Positions 1-8,138 of a DNA stretch of 64,000 nt are shown here, one piece after another; position 1 is the stretch's first letter; each line of letters opens with the position of its first letter. The position numbers and the translations under genes were made by a program. The notes beneath the pieces were generated by a model. The model worked only from the letters and a program-made list of their open reading frames with translations, had not been told where the DNA came from and did no database searches. This DNA is from Massilia sp. TS11 (lineage in GTDB: Bacteria; Pseudomonadota; Gammaproteobacteria; Burkholderiales; Burkholderiaceae_D): the NCBI RefSeq assembly GCF_022012445.1, contig NZ_JAKLTS010000010.1, positions 82,432-146,431 on the forward strand, given 5' to 3'.

Positions 1-174
1 CGCAAGTCGGTCGCGAACGGCCTGGACCTCGGCCAGCAGCGCCTGCCGGCGCAGGCCAGCATCGGCATCGCCATCTACCCCGAGCACGGCACCGACGCCG
101 AGCAATTGCTGCGTCACGCAGACAAGGCCATGTATCTGGACAAAGCGGCACGCAAAGGCGCCAGGGCAGGCTGA
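1..174 (+). CDS. C-terminal end of a GGDEF (diguanylate cyclase) protein, cut by the window edge
   Basis: Reading from base 1 gives 57 residues and then TGA. They include SIGIAIYPEHG and HADKAMYLDKAARKG, which match the conserved end of GGDEF domains (the strand before the final helix and the A-D-x-A-[ML]-Y segment). The family makes cyclic di-GMP from two GTP. The GGDEF signature itself lies outside the window, so neither activity nor attached sensor domains can be judged. About 115 bases of unremarkable sequence follow before the next gene, which lies on the other strand. Confidence 0.85.
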   Translation, partial: RKSVANGLDLGQQRLPAQASIGIAIYPEHGTDAEQLLRHADKAMYLDKAARKGARAG

Positions 175-289
175 GACTCAGCCGAAGAAGAGGGGGGTGG
201 TGCCGGCGGTCTGTTTTGAGCGGATTACCGGGGTGATCGAGCGGACCAGGAGCCCCCGAATGCTGAGCTGGCCTCTCAATGCCCACCTT

Positions 290-715
290 TCATTTGCAGA
301 TAAAGACGAGTTCGTTCAGTGCGCCGCGCTGCCGCTTCCCCGTAGCTGAGCAGATGGTGGCGCGAGGGTCGACCTTCTGAAACAGCTGCAGGCCTTCCCC
401 ATACTGACAGTACAACCAGGTTTCGAACATGTGGGGTTGGCCAAGCTCCCAGATCTCGACGTCGGTGCTCAGTTGGCTATTCTTGGTGCTTCGGATGGCG
501 TCCGGTTTGAGATAAGCCTGGTCCGCTGGATCTCCATGCAGAAGACCGCCTGCTGTGACGCGCGTATCTTGAGGCATCAAGAGCTTCCAACCTGGTACAG
601 GACGGGCCTCGGCTGCGGCCCCAGCCGGCAAGAAAAGCGGGCACGTGACGCGTTGCTCGAGCGCCGGGGCCGGGCCGGCTAAGGCGGCCACGAGGAGCAT
701 CAACGCGTAGTGCAT
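290..715 (-). CDS. Small secreted protein, STY0301-like
   Basis: This is a 141-residue protein with an N-terminal signal peptide: a hydrophobic stretch MHYALMLLVAALAGPAPA, with cleavage probable near residue 18. The mature part has cysteines in RVTCPLF, WLYCQYG, ATICSAT and VFICK, suggesting two disulfides in the periplasm. The layout (a CP motif after the signal, W-x-L-x-Y-C in the middle, a Cys near the end) fits my memory of the STY0301 family, whose function is not established. It starts inside the end of a degraded BPSL0067-like gene on the same strand, so the two were probably one transcription unit. Family assignment is from recall. Confidence 0.6.
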   Translation of the reverse strand: MHYALMLLVAALAGPAPALEQRVTCPLFLPAGAAAEARPVPGWKLLMPQDTRVTAGGLLHGDPADQAYLKPDAIRSTKNSQLSTDVEIWELGQPHMFETWLYCQYGEGLQLFQKVDPRATICSATGKRQRGALNELVFICK

Positions 716-1110
716 TTTTCGATCACGTGAGAGGCCAAGGCGTTGTCACTTGGCCTGGCCAAGCTCCCGTCGGCGTTGCGCTGCTTCCAACGCGGTGGCA
801 CCTTGATCAACCGCAAACCGATGTTTGGTCGGTTTTCGGCCGTCCACTGGTCCACGACCCAGATCCCAGAACCGATGACCGATACGACGATTGCCGCATG
901 GTTGCCACGCGAGCGATTCGGGTAGCGGCCGTTCTCGAAGGTGGCGATCGCCGTCCCTGTGGGTATGTGGAGCCAGCGACCTCGGATTTGGGAAGATGAA
1001 TGGCACCGCCCGCCCCATATGTGGATGACGAAGCCATGGTGACTGCCTCAGAAGCCGACGCATTGCGCGCGAGCAATGTTTGTGGGGTGCTGCTTCACGC
1101 CCGAACAAGT
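700..1110 (-). pseudogene. Frameshifted remnant of a BPSL0067-family gene
   Basis: On the minus strand one frame reads IPTGTAIATFENGRYPNRS and then RGNHAAIVV, IWVVDQW and a TGA at 700-702. These are hallmark segments of the BPSL0067 family, small proteins with NlpC/P60-like Cys and His motifs. Upstream the same frame is broken by a TGA at 1048-1050, just after a Cys-containing QCVGF segment (near 1065-1051). A neighbouring frame carries EAVTMASSSTYG, which fits the expected next block, so at least two frameshifts are needed to restore a full protein. The remnant overlaps the start of the STY0301-like gene by 16 bases. No single frame gives a plausible product. Confidence 0.6.
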
Positions 1111-1184
1111 GAATGCCCGGTCGTTACCGTTGCGGCGGGAAGCCCTCCGACTGCTTACCCAGCAGTTACATTGGCACAAAACAA

Positions 1185-1219
1185 AAAGAGTTGCGACAGA
1201 TCATACGCCGCAACTCTTT
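1185..1219 (-). terminator. Terminator left behind with the displaced tRNA-Thr 3' half
   Basis: An 11-bp perfect inverted repeat (AAAGAGTTGCG with CGCAACTCTTT, loop of 13) is followed on the minus strand by a T-rich run. It sits just beyond the tRNA-Thr fragment at 1228-1273, so I infer it was the tRNA's own terminator before the element inserted. Confidence 0.75.
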
Positions 1220-1227
1220 GATTTTTC

Positions 1228-1273
1228 TGGTGCCGGCTATCCGATTCGAACGGATCACCTGATGATTACAAAT
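1228..1273 (-). repeat. attachment site: displaced 3' half of tRNA-Thr
   Basis: These 46 bases repeat the 3' half of the intact tRNA-Thr at 15190-15235, from the anticodon loop through the encoded CCA, with three differences. Two of them are a compensating pair in the T-stem (ATCCG/CGGAT here, ACCCG/CGGGT in the intact gene). The third is in the T-loop. There is no 5' half, so this is not a working tRNA. It is the far-end attachment site of the element. Confidence 0.9.
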
Positions 1274-1477
1274 TAGCCAAGAAGACAGTATGTCTTTGAT
1301 TATTAAGAGAATTGTACCGTAATCTCACGAAAGCTAAAACACTTTAGCATCAGTAACTTAGCGGAGCTTGGCGAAGGTAACGGGACGTGATTGCTGTACC
1401 GGATTTGTACCTGGGAGTTCCCTAAATTTCTTTGGACCATAAGGGTATTCAGGAAACTTTTCATTGACCTAAGTACT
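1274..1477. other. Gene-free left margin of the element
   Basis: Nothing codes here. The stretch is AT-rich and lies between the displaced tRNA half and the stop of the DUF2290 gene. I see no convincing promoter or hairpin. Integrase arm sites may be present but cannot be recognised by eye. Confidence 0.5.
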
Positions 1478-2155
1478 CTAGGCGACGGGGATGGTCCATG
1501 TTAGCGCGCCACAGGATTGATCGTCTGCTGACAATCTATCTTGTGCACCCCAGTTCTCCACAGTATTAAATAGTTCCGTTTGTTCCCATACTTGCGGATA
1601 CGCTGTCCGGATCACTAGACGCATAAACCTAGAAGGTTCCATAGCGCGTTGGACCGGCAAGCGGAAGTCTTCTTTTCCCATATGCAAATGGGTAGCGGAG
1701 TGGTTTGGCCCGATTTGGTGTGGGGCGAAATCGAATCGCAATGGGGCCTGCAGCGACAGAAGCTCCGTTGGAGAACTAAGAATCATTTCTTCCAACGAGG
1801 CATATGTAAGCTCTTCTTGTGAGAACTCAATCGGGCAAGGATACCAAACGAGCCGACTCGAAACGACTTCAGAACTTTGGTTCCTAATGTCGTATGACAT
1901 TTGGATCAAAGAGCCATCAGTTAGTTGGAATTGAAAATGTCTTCCAGCTAGAAACGCCAAGTATTCGCTAATATTTGAGACAGTAACGCCTGAAAGATCG
2001 GGCCTCGTTCCATTTGTCGCCCACGTAACTCTTGATACCCCATGGCGAACCGCTTCCCGAATGCTTGGATTCCAGTCGTACAGAATTCCAGCCTCGTGGA
2101 GTCGGGCTTTCAGACTCTCCAAAGACTGGATGATCGAGTTTGCGTTCGCGTGCAT
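1478..2155 (-). CDS. DUF2290-like protein
   Basis: A 225-residue soluble protein with no signal peptide or membrane segment. The N-terminal helix (residues 1-22) is followed by NPSIREAVRHG, a WATNGTRPDLSG segment, a central beta-rich region around FQFQLTDGSLIQMSYDIR, and a C-terminal part with THLHMGKEDFRLPV and PSRFMRLVIR. The size, the H-L-H-x-G block and the C-terminal R-F-x-R-L-V-I segment agree with my recollection of DUF2290, which is often found beside helicases in variable islands. It begins 9 bases after the helicase stop, so the two are almost certainly co-transcribed and may form one system. Biochemical role unknown. Confidence 0.6.
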   Translation of the reverse strand: MHANANSIIQSLESLKARLHEAGILYDWNPSIREAVRHGVSRVTWATNGTRPDLSGVTVSNISEYLAFLAGRHFQFQLTDGSLIQMSYDIRNQSSEVVSSRLVWYPCPIEFSQEELTYASLEEMILSSPTELLSLQAPLRFDFAPHQIGPNHSATHLHMGKEDFRLPVQRAMEPSRFMRLVIRTAYPQVWEQTELFNTVENWGAQDRLSADDQSCGALTWTIPVA

Positions 2156-2164
2156 GCGCAGTAA

Positions 2165-4294
2165 TTATCGAACGCCTTTACGGAGCAGATCAGCCAATTG
2201 GGGAGGGAGTTCGTCGAGATCAATTTCTCCGCTAAGAATGCGCTGCAACAAGCGCTCTGCGGACTTGATTTCTTTCTTGACTGCCTGCCGTTCCTTCGTG
2301 GTGCGCTCTCGATACGAGGTCTTGATCTTCTCAAGTTCTCGCATTGTTGGGTATTGAAAAGCGAGTTCGAAACCATCTCTTGCAATTGCATCCATCTCTG
2401 CAGCAAGAATCTTCATGCGGCTTCCTACGCCGCAAACCCGAACCCAAGCTTTTGCTCTTGTAAGAGACGTAAAAAGGATGTTTCGTCGTCGGCTCAGTTC
2501 AAAGCTCCCGTTCTCGCAGTACTCAGCGTTCACTACGTAAACCAGCGGCGCTTCATTGCCTTTGGCACGGAAGATACCGCTCATTGCAACGGACTGCTCC
2601 GCAAAAACCGCGTCGCGTGTACCTGTAACACCAACGAGATGGCTCTTAATATTGAATTTTTTTAAGGCCTCAGACAGAAGTAGACCAATGCTGGATGCAT
2701 TGATCATATCGGGGATAACGATAAGGATGTCGTTAGCATCAAGCTCCTGCAAGGTAAGAGCGCGATTAATATCGGTCGCTATCCAATCAGCTTGCTCCTG
2801 GGCGCTTTCAAAAGATTTCCACGTCACAGATTCCGAAGGTTCTAGCCGTTCAGCGAAAAAGGGAGCGCTGCGGTCTGCTGCGCGACGAAGTCTTGCTGGC
2901 TCCCCAAGAGCAAGAGTCCCTTCAACTGGCTCGAATCCGATCTCGCCCCAAAATTCTGGCTCTTTGAACATCTGAGCAAACTCACGATTCTCACGCTTGA
3001 TTCCGAGGCCCAGGCCAAGCGCCATTGAAAGAAGCCAAGGCGGATTTCTGTAGCAGATTGGTAGCAGAATATCTTTCTTGGGTTGTCCTTCCTCATTCTG
3101 AACGTCAATTACCGGTGTGCCGTCCTCATTTGTGCCAAAGAGCTGGTCAAGCGTCGGCATAGTTGAGTCGCTTAGATTCTGCAATTCGTCATACGCCCAA
3201 ACGATTCTTTTTGGCGGTTTAGTGGAGAGATAAGCGAGTTGAAAGAACGAGGGTGGAAAGTCCTGGGCCTCATCAATCAGCATATAGTCAAATATCGGTG
3301 TGAAGTCCGACCGTCGTATATGCGTAACCAGTTCTGTGCAGACACCGGCGAAGGCAGCAGGGAAACCAAACCGGTGGCGAGCAATGCCAAAGGGTACGGG
3401 TGAGGTCTTTGCCGCTGCCGCTATCGTTGAATAGACGCCAGGATCAGTTTCGCTTCCCCATGCGTGAAGGATTCGTAACTTCTCCCAGTTAGGTTCGTCA
3501 AAAACCAAATCGAAATAGAATCGCCGTATCAGGGTCTTGAACTGCTGGTAAAGCGAGCGTGTGTTGAATGTGACGACAATATCTGCATCAGGATCATTGG
3601 AGTGCAGATAGGCTGCTTTGAGAGCGAGAATGATAGTCTTTCCACTTCCAGCTAGGCCGCGGATACGTTGGGGGCCTTCCGGAGACTCGATGGCTGCGTT
3701 CTTCTGCCAGCGGTCCAGGTTTGCAATTTGGCTGTCGAGAAACTTCATAGTCGCGCCCATCGAATCGTCTTTCTTGACGTTTAGGCGCTTCTTCTTCGGT
3801 TTCAACGCCGCTGTCTTTTGAACGGCAGCATTTAGCGGAACAAAGTACTTGGCTTCCAAAGCAGGCTGGCGCGTAATCCAACCAAGTAGCGTTTCTTCAG
3901 TTACGGTATTTGGAACGTCAGCGGTTGTGACAGCATACGGAAGGTAGGTCACGACTTGCAGTGGGATAGCAAGGGTAACGCCGTCGTCCTTGACCAAGTC
4001 CTCATAAGCAACAAGACGGGAATTCAAACGACGTAGAAGGTCCCTTTGTCTTGCTTTGACGACCGTATCCATCTCCTCTGGTACGTCTATCGAGTCTTGC
4101 GAAGACAGATCAAAGACGACGACGCCATGCTCGATGCATGTGAGTAACGCATCTGTCACTGAGTTGGAGTCTTCACCTCCAAAAACAGGGTACCCAACAT
4201 AGAGCGTGCCTTGCCAATCTTGGCTTCGAAGGATGTTGACAATCGCTTCGACGGCGATAGGGTTGGTCTTCTTACCGTAGACGATGTCTAGCAT
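2165..4294 (-). CDS. UvrD/Rep-like superfamily 1 helicase with N-terminal extension
   Basis: A 709-residue protein. Walker A is GLAGSGKT at residues 213-220, motif II is LIDEAQDF with DEAQ at 341-344, motif III-like VWAYDELQNL is near 365, motif IV-like ICYRNPPWLL is near 413, and motif VI TSLTRAKAW is at 609-617. These are SF1 (UvrD/Rep/DEAQ) features, so ATP-driven DNA or RNA unwinding or translocation is expected. Residues 1-200 are not helicase and have no motif I can name. The final 60 residues are a charged helical tail. It is the upstream partner of the DUF2290 gene. GC is below that of the core genes, which fits acquired cargo. Confidence 0.8.
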   Translation of the reverse strand: MLDIVYGKKTNPIAVEAIVNILRSQDWQGTLYVGYPVFGGEDSNSVTDALLTCIEHGVVVFDLSSQDSIDVPEEMDTVVKARQRDLLRRLNSRLVAYEDLVKDDGVTLAIPLQVVTYLPYAVTTADVPNTVTEETLLGWITRQPALEAKYFVPLNAAVQKTAALKPKKKRLNVKKDDSMGATMKFLDSQIANLDRWQKNAAIESPEGPQRIRGLAGSGKTIILALKAAYLHSNDPDADIVVTFNTRSLYQQFKTLIRRFYFDLVFDEPNWEKLRILHAWGSETDPGVYSTIAAAAKTSPVPFGIARHRFGFPAAFAGVCTELVTHIRRSDFTPIFDYMLIDEAQDFPPSFFQLAYLSTKPPKRIVWAYDELQNLSDSTMPTLDQLFGTNEDGTPVIDVQNEEGQPKKDILLPICYRNPPWLLSMALGLGLGIKRENREFAQMFKEPEFWGEIGFEPVEGTLALGEPARLRRAADRSAPFFAERLEPSESVTWKSFESAQEQADWIATDINRALTLQELDANDILIVIPDMINASSIGLLLSEALKKFNIKSHLVGVTGTRDAVFAEQSVAMSGIFRAKGNEAPLVYVVNAEYCENGSFELSRRRNILFTSLTRAKAWVRVCGVGSRMKILAAEMDAIARDGFELAFQYPTMRELEKIKTSYRERTTKERQAVKKEIKSAERLLQRILSGEIDLDELPPQLADLLRKGVR

Positions 4295-4596
4295 ATGCAG
4301 CGGTCGCTTTCATGGATGGTGGCAACTTGTGGCACGCTTCACCGGAGATTTCTTGCTAAAGCCAAGAGTAATCCAATTGTCGAGGTGCGGTTGCCAAGAA
4401 CATCAAGATTTTAAGTGATTGCCGAGCGACGGGCACAATGAAGGGTAAAGTCCAGCCTCTTCTTGTTCATGATTCTTCGACACAAATCCCGTAGCATAGC
4501 TGCAACCGTTCCAAAAGTGCTAAAGTATTAACCTACTATCAGGATTCGGCGGGTACGGACGGGGAATCGCTGAAGATAAATTGCTCGGAGGTCAGC
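4295..4596. promoter_or_regulatory. Divergent intergenic region between the two candidate defence loci
   Basis: About 300 AT-rich bases separate the helicase gene (leftward) from the membrane/beta operon (rightward), so both promoters should lie here. A GGAGG ribosome binding site at the right end, 5 bases before a TTG, fixes the start of the membrane-protein gene. I could not pick -35/-10 boxes with confidence and saw no strong inverted repeat. Confidence 0.5.
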
Positions 4597-4974
4597 TTGG
4601 ATCGACTTGAGACGGATACTGCAACGGTTGTTAGCCTGTGGGTTGGGATTTTTGGCATGTTTCTTGGTGTCGCAGGCGTGGGCTTGACGCTTTACTCTTT
4701 TTACCGAGACCGGCCCGACACAGTTGCGCTAACGGCATCGGGCTGGGGCGCGGCGTTTCTGACTGCATTCGTTTGTGGTTGGGTCGGCAAGCGTTTGGTC
4801 AAATTGATTGCTACGCTTTCCAATCGAGTTGCTGAACTGACTTCCGACCTGGCGGAACTCAAGGCAGAGAAAGATCGTATGGTCGTAATCGGTGAATACC
4901 TGGCGGCGCACTCTCAGCGAAATGCTAGGCGCAAACAATCTAAGTCAAACGACGAATCCATAGTACAGGAGTGA
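4597..4974 (+). CDS. Small two-helix membrane protein with coiled-coil tail
   Basis: A 125-residue protein starting with TTG. A GGAGG 5 bases upstream supports that start. Two membrane segments are visible: roughly residues 11-31 (VSLWVGIFGMFLGVAGVGL) and 46-66 (ASGWGAAFLTAFVCGWVG). A heptad-like helix follows (LVKLIATLSNRVAELTSDLAELKAEKDR), then a basic polar tail. The soluble part probably faces the cytoplasm. It stops 3 bases before the beta-family gene, so the two form an operon. I do not recognise a family. A role as membrane anchor or effector of the neighbouring system is inference from position only. Confidence 0.75.
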   Translation: MDRLETDTATVVSLWVGIFGMFLGVAGVGLTLYSFYRDRPDTVALTASGWGAAFLTAFVCGWVGKRLVKLIATLSNRVAELTSDLAELKAEKDRMVVIGEYLAAHSQRNARRKQSKSNDESIVQE

Positions 4975-4977
4975 CAT

Positions 4978-6030
4978 ATGGCAATCGAATTCGGCGATTT
5001 TCACTATTACCCTAGCCTCCGCACGCGTCCGGCTGAAATTACCGGGTATGCGAATTTGCGGCCTCACGTTAAGAAGGGGATTGCTCCAATCATGCGTGTA
5101 GGGGCATGGCCGCGTTGCGATGATCTGTCGCAGTCGATGGATGAGCTCATGCGAGCGTCAGAGGGGTGTCCCTTTATCCTCGACGTGACGCGGGAAACCA
5201 TGTACCAAAACAGCGCGGTTCACAAACTTCTTGAACCCGCTGACAATTTCAAGGCATGGAGCGACTTCGTTCGATCGTTTGACCAAGCTATTCCGACGGT
5301 CCAGTTCTCGACACATGCTCGTCTGCCTCAAATAATTCGTCAGACTCGTCAACTTGAGTCCTGGGGAAGGCGAATCGCCTTTCGTATATCTGATTTCCAA
5401 GCCGATACTGCTAAAGTTATTACAGCGATGTCAGCGATGGATGATCCAAGGAACGCGCTGATCGTGATTGATGCTGGATATATCAGGGAGACTATGGCCG
5501 CAAGTATTGCCGCATGTGTTTCATCTGTGAATGATATTCGTGATGAAATTCCGAATGCTGAGATCGCCGTAATTTCTACAAGCTATCCGGCATCGGTTAC
5601 GTCCTTTCTTCAGCCGACAGGGCAAGTGACTGCCGGCGTGATCGGCATCTTGGAGCGTGATCTGTTTGAGGCAATAGGTGCAGATGCAGTGATTTATGGT
5701 GATCACGGATCAATTCATGCTCGCACAAAGGCTGCCACCGGCGGAAAATACACGCCCCAAATCGATTGCTCGCTGTTCGACGCGTGGATATTTGAGAGGC
5801 GTCCTGACTCGGATGGCGAAGGCTATGTTGACGCTGCACGTCTTGTACTGGCGCGCTGGAAAGAGGGGATGTCTGACGATACCTGGGGCGCGGAAATGAT
5901 TCGCAAGGCAGCTTCAGGAGATGTGACAGGAATGAAGAGCCGAGCGCATTGGATTGCCGTGCGGGTGAATCTTCATTTGACCAGGCAGTTCGAACTCTCG
6001 CAGCAAGAAAACGGCCCTGACGATGAGTGA
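4978..6030 (+). CDS. Beta-family (T4 beta protein-like, sce7725-type) protein
   Basis: A 350-residue soluble protein. It begins with DFHYYPSLRTRPAEITGYANL and then GIAPIMRVG, the characteristic opening of the beta protein family: a tyrosine-rich start, a 'reckon from here' strand, and an I-A-P-I-M-R core strand. Internal strands such as PFILDVTRE, IAFRIS, ALIVIDAGYI and IAVISTSYPAS suggest a TIM-barrel-like alpha/beta fold. AGGAG lies before the ATG. The family is linked by neighbourhood to sce7726-type genes in Sorangium and other bacteria, and a gene of that kind follows here, convergent and 5 bases away. Molecular function is not established. Confidence 0.75.
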   Translation: MAIEFGDFHYYPSLRTRPAEITGYANLRPHVKKGIAPIMRVGAWPRCDDLSQSMDELMRASEGCPFILDVTRETMYQNSAVHKLLEPADNFKAWSDFVRSFDQAIPTVQFSTHARLPQIIRQTRQLESWGRRIAFRISDFQADTAKVITAMSAMDDPRNALIVIDAGYIRETMAASIAACVSSVNDIRDEIPNAEIAVISTSYPASVTSFLQPTGQVTAGVIGILERDLFEAIGADAVIYGDHGSIHARTKAATGGKYTPQIDCSLFDAWIFERRPDSDGEGYVDAARLVLARWKEGMSDDTWGAEMIRKAASGDVTGMKSRAHWIAVRVNLHLTRQFELSQQENGPDDE

Positions 6031-6035
6031 TACCA

Positions 6036-6809
6036 CTAGGCTCGGCGGCGTACAAACGAAGGCATCTCTGGCGGCAATGGCCCAAATTTCTTTGAAATGG
6101 CCTTAAGGTCCAGTGCTTTTGCATTTTGGACGTCGGTGTCACCGTCGTTCAGCCCTGTGACGGATTCTTGGGCCTGGGTCTGAAGCCGAAATTTGCGCAA
6201 GTTGACTAAGTCGCTCGGTTGAGTTTGGCTCATGCGGCTATCACAGAATCGTTCAAAAGGCTCCCGATAGCGCTTCTTTAGAGCCTCTAACACAAACTCT
6301 TTTATCCTTCGAGAGGACAGAGCATCTGCGGCAAATTCTAGCTGTGTCCTGGTCATTTCTGTATTGGCTGCGCAGCCAGCATTTTTTAGAAGCTCAACCA
6401 GTTCAGGCTTATGTAGGTAGCCATAAAGGATGCGCTTGTTAGAGACGGGCGTCGTTTGTCCTCGGCGATACACGGACAACTTCACGCCATCTGCCGTGCT
6501 TGCGGCGCACCAAATCTCAACTCTAGCTTCCGTGCTTTCCTTTACAAGATGGGCAAATTTCGGAGTGCATACTACAGTTACTTTATCGAAGCGAGTAAGG
6601 TAGGTTTCAATTTGCCCGTGAAGACGGCGGAGGCTGTCGAAATCACTCTTGATTTCGAACGCGTGCAACTTCCCGTTGGCGACGACGAGATCCGCACGTC
6701 GGCTCCAATTTGCAATCACCATTTCGTTAATCAGAACTGCGTCCGAAAGTGCCGCTGACGCGAACAACTTGTCGATAACTGCAGCTTTGATATCGCTTTC
6801 GTTTAGCAC
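6036..6809 (-). CDS. sce7726-family protein with PD-(D/E)xK-like nuclease core
   Basis: A 257-residue protein. The N-terminal half has a nuclease-like array: E29 in INEMVIANW, D40 in RRADLVV, and E52-I-K54 in HAFEIKSD, followed by the helix LRRLHGQIETYLTRFDKV and a strand TVVCTP. This is the order seen in PD-(D/E)xK enzymes and in sce7726 proteins. The C-terminal half is helical and rich in Arg and Lys (SSRRIKEFVLEALKKRYREP), possibly for nucleic acid binding. It faces the beta-family gene tail to tail. Family assignment is from recall and the catalytic reading is inference, but all four expected residues are present. Confidence 0.75.
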   Translation of the reverse strand: MLNESDIKAAVIDKLFASAALSDAVLINEMVIANWSRRADLVVANGKLHAFEIKSDFDSLRRLHGQIETYLTRFDKVTVVCTPKFAHLVKESTEARVEIWCAASTADGVKLSVYRRGQTTPVSNKRILYGYLHKPELVELLKNAGCAANTEMTRTQLEFAADALSSRRIKEFVLEALKKRYREPFERFCDSRMSQTQPSDLVNLRKFRLQTQAQESVTGLNDGDTDVQNAKALDLKAISKKFGPLPPEMPSFVRRRA

Positions 6810-6835
6810 TACTTTCCCTGGCTCATAAATCGGAA

Positions 6836-6870
6836 GGTTTTAGGCTTAGCCTATCGTTACCAGCCTAACC
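6836..6870. terminator. Inverted repeat between the 138-residue gene and the sce7726 gene
   Basis: TTAGGCT (from 6839) pairs with AGCCTAA (to 6868), and the flanking GGT/ACC can extend it. A smaller palindrome TAGGCTTAGCCTA lies within. It overlaps the stop of the gene at 6865 and lies 27 bases before the start of the sce7726 gene, both on the minus strand. It could end the first transcript or be an operator for the second. Confidence 0.45.
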
Positions 6871-7281
6871 CTCCAGTATACATTCAAGATTAACATCTTC
6901 CAAAGAAATACATGGAAGGGCAATGCAATTTGATGAACGGCCCCATCCCGCTGTCCGGTAGTAAGCGGCACTCAGTTCGACGCTGTCGATCTCACGGAAT
7001 TGAACGCCCTCGGTCAGATCACGTGGCACCGAAAGAACCGTCCACGGCTCATCCGTACCCAGCTCCTGAAGTTCGTCCAGTTCATAGTACGAAATCGGGG
7101 TCACAATCATATTGCCGCCTTGGTTGTGTTCCCACGCCATAAAGTTCAGTCCATCCACCTCAATCAAATAGTGGATAGGTCCGTCACCAAATACGGTGCC
7201 TGCGGGATCGTAGTAGAAGTCTGTCCGGGTAACGCGGGACAGCCGTAGCATCGCCTCACGAATTCGCATCATTGTCTCCAT
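6865..7281 (-). CDS. Hypothetical 138-residue soluble protein
   Basis: I do not recognise this family. It is acidic, mixed alpha/beta and has no signal or membrane segment. Features include MRIREAMLRLSRVTRTDFYY, a central HYLIEVDGLNFMAWEHN strand pair, and LSAAYYRTAGWGRSSNC near the end. I chose the ATG at 7281 because AGAAGGA lies about 10 bases upstream. An earlier in-frame ATG at 7416 would overlap the zinc-ribbon gene by 100 bases and has a poor basic leader. It follows that gene by 35 bases, so the two are probably one operon. Confidence 0.65.
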   Translation of the reverse strand: METMMRIREAMLRLSRVTRTDFYYDPAGTVFGDGPIHYLIEVDGLNFMAWEHNQGGNMIVTPISYYELDELQELGTDEPWTVLSVPRDLTEGVQFREIDSVELSAAYYRTAGWGRSSNCIALPCISLEDVNLECILEG

Positions 7282-7316
7282 TGCTGTGTGATCCTTCTGT
7301 TCTTTACCGTACACAG

Positions 7317-7904
7317 TCAACCAATCGATCTGTGGGAAATGGCCGGCTGGCCCAGATCGTCGGCGAAAGCCGCGCCGCACTTGTCGGGCGATGCGTTCCA
7401 ATTGCTGCAATACCAAAACATCCGTCCTTTCTTATCCTCCTTGTACCGCAAGTGCCCGGTTCCACAGGCAGGGCAAGGAATAACGCCGGCATGCTTGTCA
7501 TCCATGAATTTCGAGAGCTTGGCACGGCTTTGCGAAACGAATTTCGCCGGCAGGTCGCGGTAGAAGACTTCGCGGCGCTCACTATGTAACTGCTCGGCTA
7601 GAGCTCTGTCGGGCGGGGATGGAAGCACAAATGCCAGCCAATCACATAAGTGATCCAGAACCCCGACGACCAGTTGCTGCTCCGCCCTGTCCTTCTCGAC
7701 TTGGCGAGCTAGTTTGGTGAACGACGTGCTGATGGCCGCTTGGACTTCGCCCAAATAGTTCTTCTCTTCTTGCTGTCGCAAGTAGTCATCAATTGCATTG
7801 CGAATCAGGTGGCCAGTTGGCAGGCCGATCTTCGCGGCCTGCGCTTCCAGCTGCTCGCGCTGCGCATCTTCCAATCGGACTGAATAGGTCCGTTTTGTTG
7901 CCAT
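7317..7904 (-). CDS. Ribbon-helix-helix protein with topoisomerase-type C4 zinc ribbon
   Basis: A 195-residue protein with two recognisable ends. Residues 1-45 (TYSVRLEDAQREQLEAQAAK, then HLIRNAIDDYL) are a ribbon-helix-helix DNA-binding unit like CopG or MobC. Residues 144-176 hold CPAC, a basic Y-x-E-D-K-K-G-R loop, F-W-Y-C and a final Cys (C144, C147, C166, C176), as in topoisomerase IA C-terminal zinc fingers. The middle is helical. The start at 7904 has an ideal GGAGG six bases upstream. Such proteins occur on plasmids and integrative elements. It may bind the repeat array at 8139-8286 as regulator, partition or mobilisation factor (inference). Confidence 0.72.
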   Translation of the reverse strand: MATKRTYSVRLEDAQREQLEAQAAKIGLPTGHLIRNAIDDYLRQQEEKNYLGEVQAAISTSFTKLARQVEKDRAEQQLVVGVLDHLCDWLAFVLPSPPDRALAEQLHSERREVFYRDLPAKFVSQSRAKLSKFMDDKHAGVIPCPACGTGHLRYKEDKKGRMFWYCSNWNASPDKCGAAFADDLGQPAISHRSIG

Positions 7905-8138
7905 CAGTTCCTCCATTTCCGTATTACGAAGCTGCGTTGCGTTCGTAATGCGCTTCAAGACAGTGCAATACGCCAGGATCGGTATGCTGTCTGGCCAAAA
8001 CTGGAAAAACACAACCTGGGCGTATTGCCCCCTTTATGTTCCACTCAGGTTTCTTGGGGTTGCTCGTGCCCTGCATTTCGTTGTTCTGAACGCTCTTGCC
8101 GGGGTGTCCCAACGTTTAGCGGTCTTGATCTAGCAATT

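Noticed and set aside
1228..1273. A second tRNA gene
   Set aside because: Only the 3' half is present; there is no D-arm or 5' acceptor strand, so it is an attachment-site remnant.
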